From positions 1 to 7,270 of the forward strand of contig CALZEZ010000067.1 in assembly GCA_945643825.1 (NCBI GenBank): a stretch of 7,270 nucleotides of DNA. The letters are read 5' to 3'. This stretch comes from an uncultured Lachnospiraceae bacterium (GTDB lineage: Bacteria > Bacillota > Clostridia > Lachnospirales > Lachnospiraceae). Each line of letters begins with the position of its first letter. Position 1 is the first letter of the stretch. The notes beneath the pieces are model-generated. The model was given only the letters and a program-made list of their open reading frames with translations. It was not told where the DNA came from and searched no databases. Shown one piece after another: positions 5,443 through 7,270 of the stretch. Position numbers and translations under genes: made by a program.

Positions 5443-6996
5443 CTATACTCTTGTAGACCACTTCGCACAATCCCATACATCGGTTGCCAGTCCGTCATAG
5501 AATTCCGGCTCATGACACACCATGAGGATGCTTCCCTTATACTCCTGCAGGGCTCTCTTTAGTTCCTCCTTGGCATCCACATCCAGATGATTGGTCGGCT
5601 CGTCCAGCAACAGGATGTTGGTCGGTCTGTTTATCAGTTTACATAATCTCACCTTTGCCTGCTCACCACCACTGAGAACCCGCACCATGCTTTCGATGTG
5701 CTTGGTGGTGAGTCCGCATTTGGCCAGTGCTGACCGCACCTCATACTGGGTATAGGACGGAAAATCCTTCCAGATCTCCTCGATACAGGTGGTTGAAATG
5801 TTTTTATCCATCTCCTGCTCAAAGTAACCAATCTCTAGGTAATCCCCCTGCTCGACCTCTCCCGAAAGCGGCGGAATCAAACCGAGAATGCTTCTTAACA
5901 GTGTCGTCTTTCCGATTCCGTTTGACCCGGTCATTACGATTTTCTGCCCTCTCTCCATCGCAAGATCAAGCGGCTTTGAAAGCGGCTCGTCATAACCGAT
6001 CACAAGCTCTTTTGTCTGGAAGATGTATCTGCCCGGTGTCCTTGCTTCCTTAAATAAAAACTCCGGCTTCGGCTTCTGGGCTGCAAGCTCAATGACATCC
6101 ATTTTATCTAACTTCTTCTGTCTGGACATCGCCATATTTCTGGTCGCCACTCTCGCCTTGTTACGCGCCACGAAATCCTTCAAATCAGCGATTTCCTTCT
6201 GCTGCTTATTATAGGCAGCCTCAAGCTGTGCCTGCTTTACCGCATAAACCTCTTCAAATTTCTCATAGTTTCCGACATAGCGGTTTAACTCCAGATTGTT
6301 CATATGATAAATCAGATTCACTACACTGTTTAGGAACGGAATGTCATGCGAGATCAGAATGAATGCATTTTCATATTCATTCAGATAGCGCTTCAGCCAT
6401 TCGATATGTTCTGCATCCAGATAGTTGGTCGGCTCATCAAGCAGCAGGATATCAGGCTTTGCAAGAAGCAGCTTCCCAAGAAGTACCTTGGTACGCTGCC
6501 CGCCGCTTAACTCGGTCACGTCCCTTTCCATCCCAATCTCCATAAGTCCGAGTGCTCTGCCAACCTCATCCACCTTGGCATCAATCATATAAAAATCATG
6601 ATTCGTCAACAGATCCTGTATCACGGAAAGCTCTTCCATGAGCTGTTCTAACTCTGCCTCGTCCGCTTCTCCCATCCGGTCACAAATCTCATTCATATTT
6701 GCTTCCATCTCATAGAGCCATGCAAAGGCCGAGGACAATACATCCCGGACGGTCTGCCCCTTCTCCAGTATCGTGTGCTGATCCAGATAGCCAACACGGA
6801 CGTTTTTCGCCCACTCAATCTTTCCCTCATCCGGCTGCAGTTTTCCGGTGATGATGTTCATGAAGGTGGATTTCCCTTCTCCATTTGCTCCGACAAGCCC
6901 GATATGCTCTCCCTTTAGAAGTCGAAACGATACATCCTCAAAAATAGCACGGTCACCGAAGCCATGCGTCAAATGTTCTACATTTAATATACTCAT
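5443..6996 (-). CDS. yfmM: ABC-F family ATPase, YfmM-type
   Basis: ABC-F proteins are soluble twin-ATPase factors that bind the ribosomal E site; some relieve stalling and others protect against 50S antibiotics. The 517 residues hold two complete ATP-binding cassettes: Walker A GANGEGKS (36-43) and GSNGIGKT (357-364), signatures LSGGQ (163-167) and LSGGEQ (441-446), Walker B with glutamates E188 and E466, and switch histidines H217 and H495. There are no membrane segments. The linker (about 236-325) is charged and helical with RNKARVATRNMAMSRQKK at 278-295; it lacks the long extension of the Vga/Lsa resistance subgroup. Length and sequence recall Bacillus subtilis YfmM (about 518) from memory. 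The ATG at 6994-6996 follows AGAGGAG. It is a single-gene unit with its own terminator. A housekeeping translation role is likelier than resistance. Confidence 0.93.
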   Translation of the reverse strand: MSILNVEHLTHGFGDRAIFEDVSFRLLKGEHIGLVGANGEGKSTFMNIITGKLQPDEGKIEWAKNVRVGYLDQHTILEKGQTVRDVLSSAFAWLYEMEANMNEICDRMGEADEAELEQLMEELSVIQDLLTNHDFYMIDAKVDEVGRALGLMEIGMERDVTELSGGQRTKVLLGKLLLAKPDILLLDEPTNYLDAEHIEWLKRYLNEYENAFILISHDIPFLNSVVNLIYHMNNLELNRYVGNYEKFEEVYAVKQAQLEAAYNKQQKEIADLKDFVARNKARVATRNMAMSRQKKLDKMDVIELAAQKPKPEFLFKEARTPGRYIFQTKELVIGYDEPLSKPLDLAMERGQKIVMTGSNGIGKTTLLRSILGLIPPLSGEVEQGDYLEIGYFEQEMDKNISTTCIEEIWKDFPSYTQYEVRSALAKCGLTTKHIESMVRVLSGGEQAKVRLCKLINRPTNILLLDEPTNHLDVDAKEELKRALQEYKGSILMVCHEPEFYDGLATDVWDCAKWSTRV

Positions 6997-7019
6997 TTTG
7001 TTTTCTCCTCTGTCTCTCT

Positions 7020-7050
7020 ACTATAACACAGGAGTTATCCACATACTTAA
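7020..7050 (-). promoter_or_regulatory. Possible promoter of the ABC-F gene
   Basis: On the minus strand, TATAGT (7020-7025) lies about 24 bases above the start codon and gives a short leader. The only -35 candidates are poor: AAGTAT at 17 bases or TTAAGT at 19. An activator or a weak basal promoter would fit. Confidence 0.4.
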
Positions 7051-7091
7051 TATTTTCTAAATTTTTTCTTAAAAAACAGTTCGTTTAGACA

Positions 7092-7120
7092 TTGCAACCA
7101 TGAGCCAAGTCATGTAAAAT
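7092..7120 (+). promoter_or_regulatory. Promoter of the NCS2 permease gene
   Basis: TTGCAA (7092-7097) and TAAAAT (7115-7120) are separated by 17 bases. The spacer ends with a perfect five-base dyad, CATGA-N6-TCATG at 7099-7114, a candidate operator. The leader is about 40 bases, too short for a purine riboswitch, which is often found ahead of such permeases. Confidence 0.75.
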
Positions 7121-7166
7121 AACTTTATCAATGTGCAGTAAGCACAAAACAAAAAGGAGAAAAAAG

Positions 7167-7270
7167 ATGATTGAAAAACTGTTTAAGTTGAAAGAAAACA
7201 ACACAAACGTCAAAATCGAAGTCATCGCTGGTCTCACCACCTTCATGACAATGGCGTACATCATCGCATT
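7167..7270 (+). CDS. NCS2-family purine permease (PbuG/AzgA type), N-terminal fragment
   Basis: Only 34 codons are visible before the right edge. They begin MIEKLFKLKENN and continue into EVIAGLTTFMTMAYIIA, the conserved start of the AzgA/PbuG branch of NCS2 permeases, where the first membrane helix begins. Members are usually 430-480 residues, span the membrane many times and import guanine, hypoxanthine or adenine by proton symport. The ATG at 7167-7169 has AAGGAGA seven to eight bases upstream. It is transcribed divergently from the ABC-F gene over a 170-base gap. The exact substrate cannot be told from this fragment. Confidence 0.86.
   Translation, partial: MIEKLFKLKENNTNVKIEVIAGLTTFMTMAYIIA

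Noticed and set aside
5279..5476. Open frame of 65 codons spanning the ABC-F terminator
   Set aside because: It runs through the ABC-F C-terminus and the terminator hairpin in another frame, has no recognisable domain and overlaps the AraC remnant.
5443..6996. ABC-F gene as an antibiotic resistance gene of the Vga/Lsa/OptrA kind
   Set aside because: The linker lacks the long extension of that group and the sequence recalls housekeeping YfmM; proximity to modifying enzymes alone is not evidence.
7035..7043. Perfect DnaA box TTATCCACA between the ABC-F and permease genes
   Set aside because: It is a single copy; no cluster of boxes, no dnaA/dnaN and no clear unwinding element. A nine-base match can occur by chance.

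Overview
The window looks like a chromosomal segment from a low-to-moderate GC, Gram-positive anaerobe, most likely a clostridium of the Lachnospiraceae type. The reasons are strong AGGAG-type ribosome binding sites, sigma-A-like promoters, a YfmM-type ABC-F ATPase, an RnfC-like iron-sulfur protein and an NCS2 purine permease start. The taxon is inferred from gene style; no rRNA or other marker gene is present. All complete genes lie on the minus strand. Only the permease at the right edge reads rightward.

Right to left on the minus strand: (1) an ABC-F ATPase (5443-6996) with its own perfect rho-independent terminator; (2) a short AraC-family C-terminal remnant (5109-5345) that looks like a decayed gene; (3) a two-gene unit of an RnfC-like flavin/iron-sulfur protein and a TetR-family repressor (3333-5022). 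This unit has overlapping reading frames, a strong promoter covered by an 18-bp near-palindromic operator with a second copy downstream, and a terminator that overlaps the repressor's stop codon; (4) a GNAT acetyltransferase plus an APH-like kinase (2684-3211, 1640-2659); (5) SurE nucleotidase plus an ANT(6)-like aminoglycoside nucleotidyltransferase, cut by the left edge (852-1565, 1-813).

Units 4 and 5 are each headed by a near-identical promoter. Both copies share a 20-bp core covering the -10 box and most of the spacer, including a small dyad, and share the -35 flank. Acetyltransferase, phosphotransferase and nucleotidyltransferase are the three classical aminoglycoside-modifying chemistries. 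Here they sit side by side under what looks like one duplicated control element, with a nucleotide monophosphatase inserted and an ABC-F protein nearby. Co-regulation and a resistance-like role are inferences; the duplicated promoter is directly visible. The other well-supported regulatory unit is the TetR/RnfC-like pair, probably autoregulated.

No tRNA, rRNA, CRISPR array, insertion sequence or replication origin was recognised.
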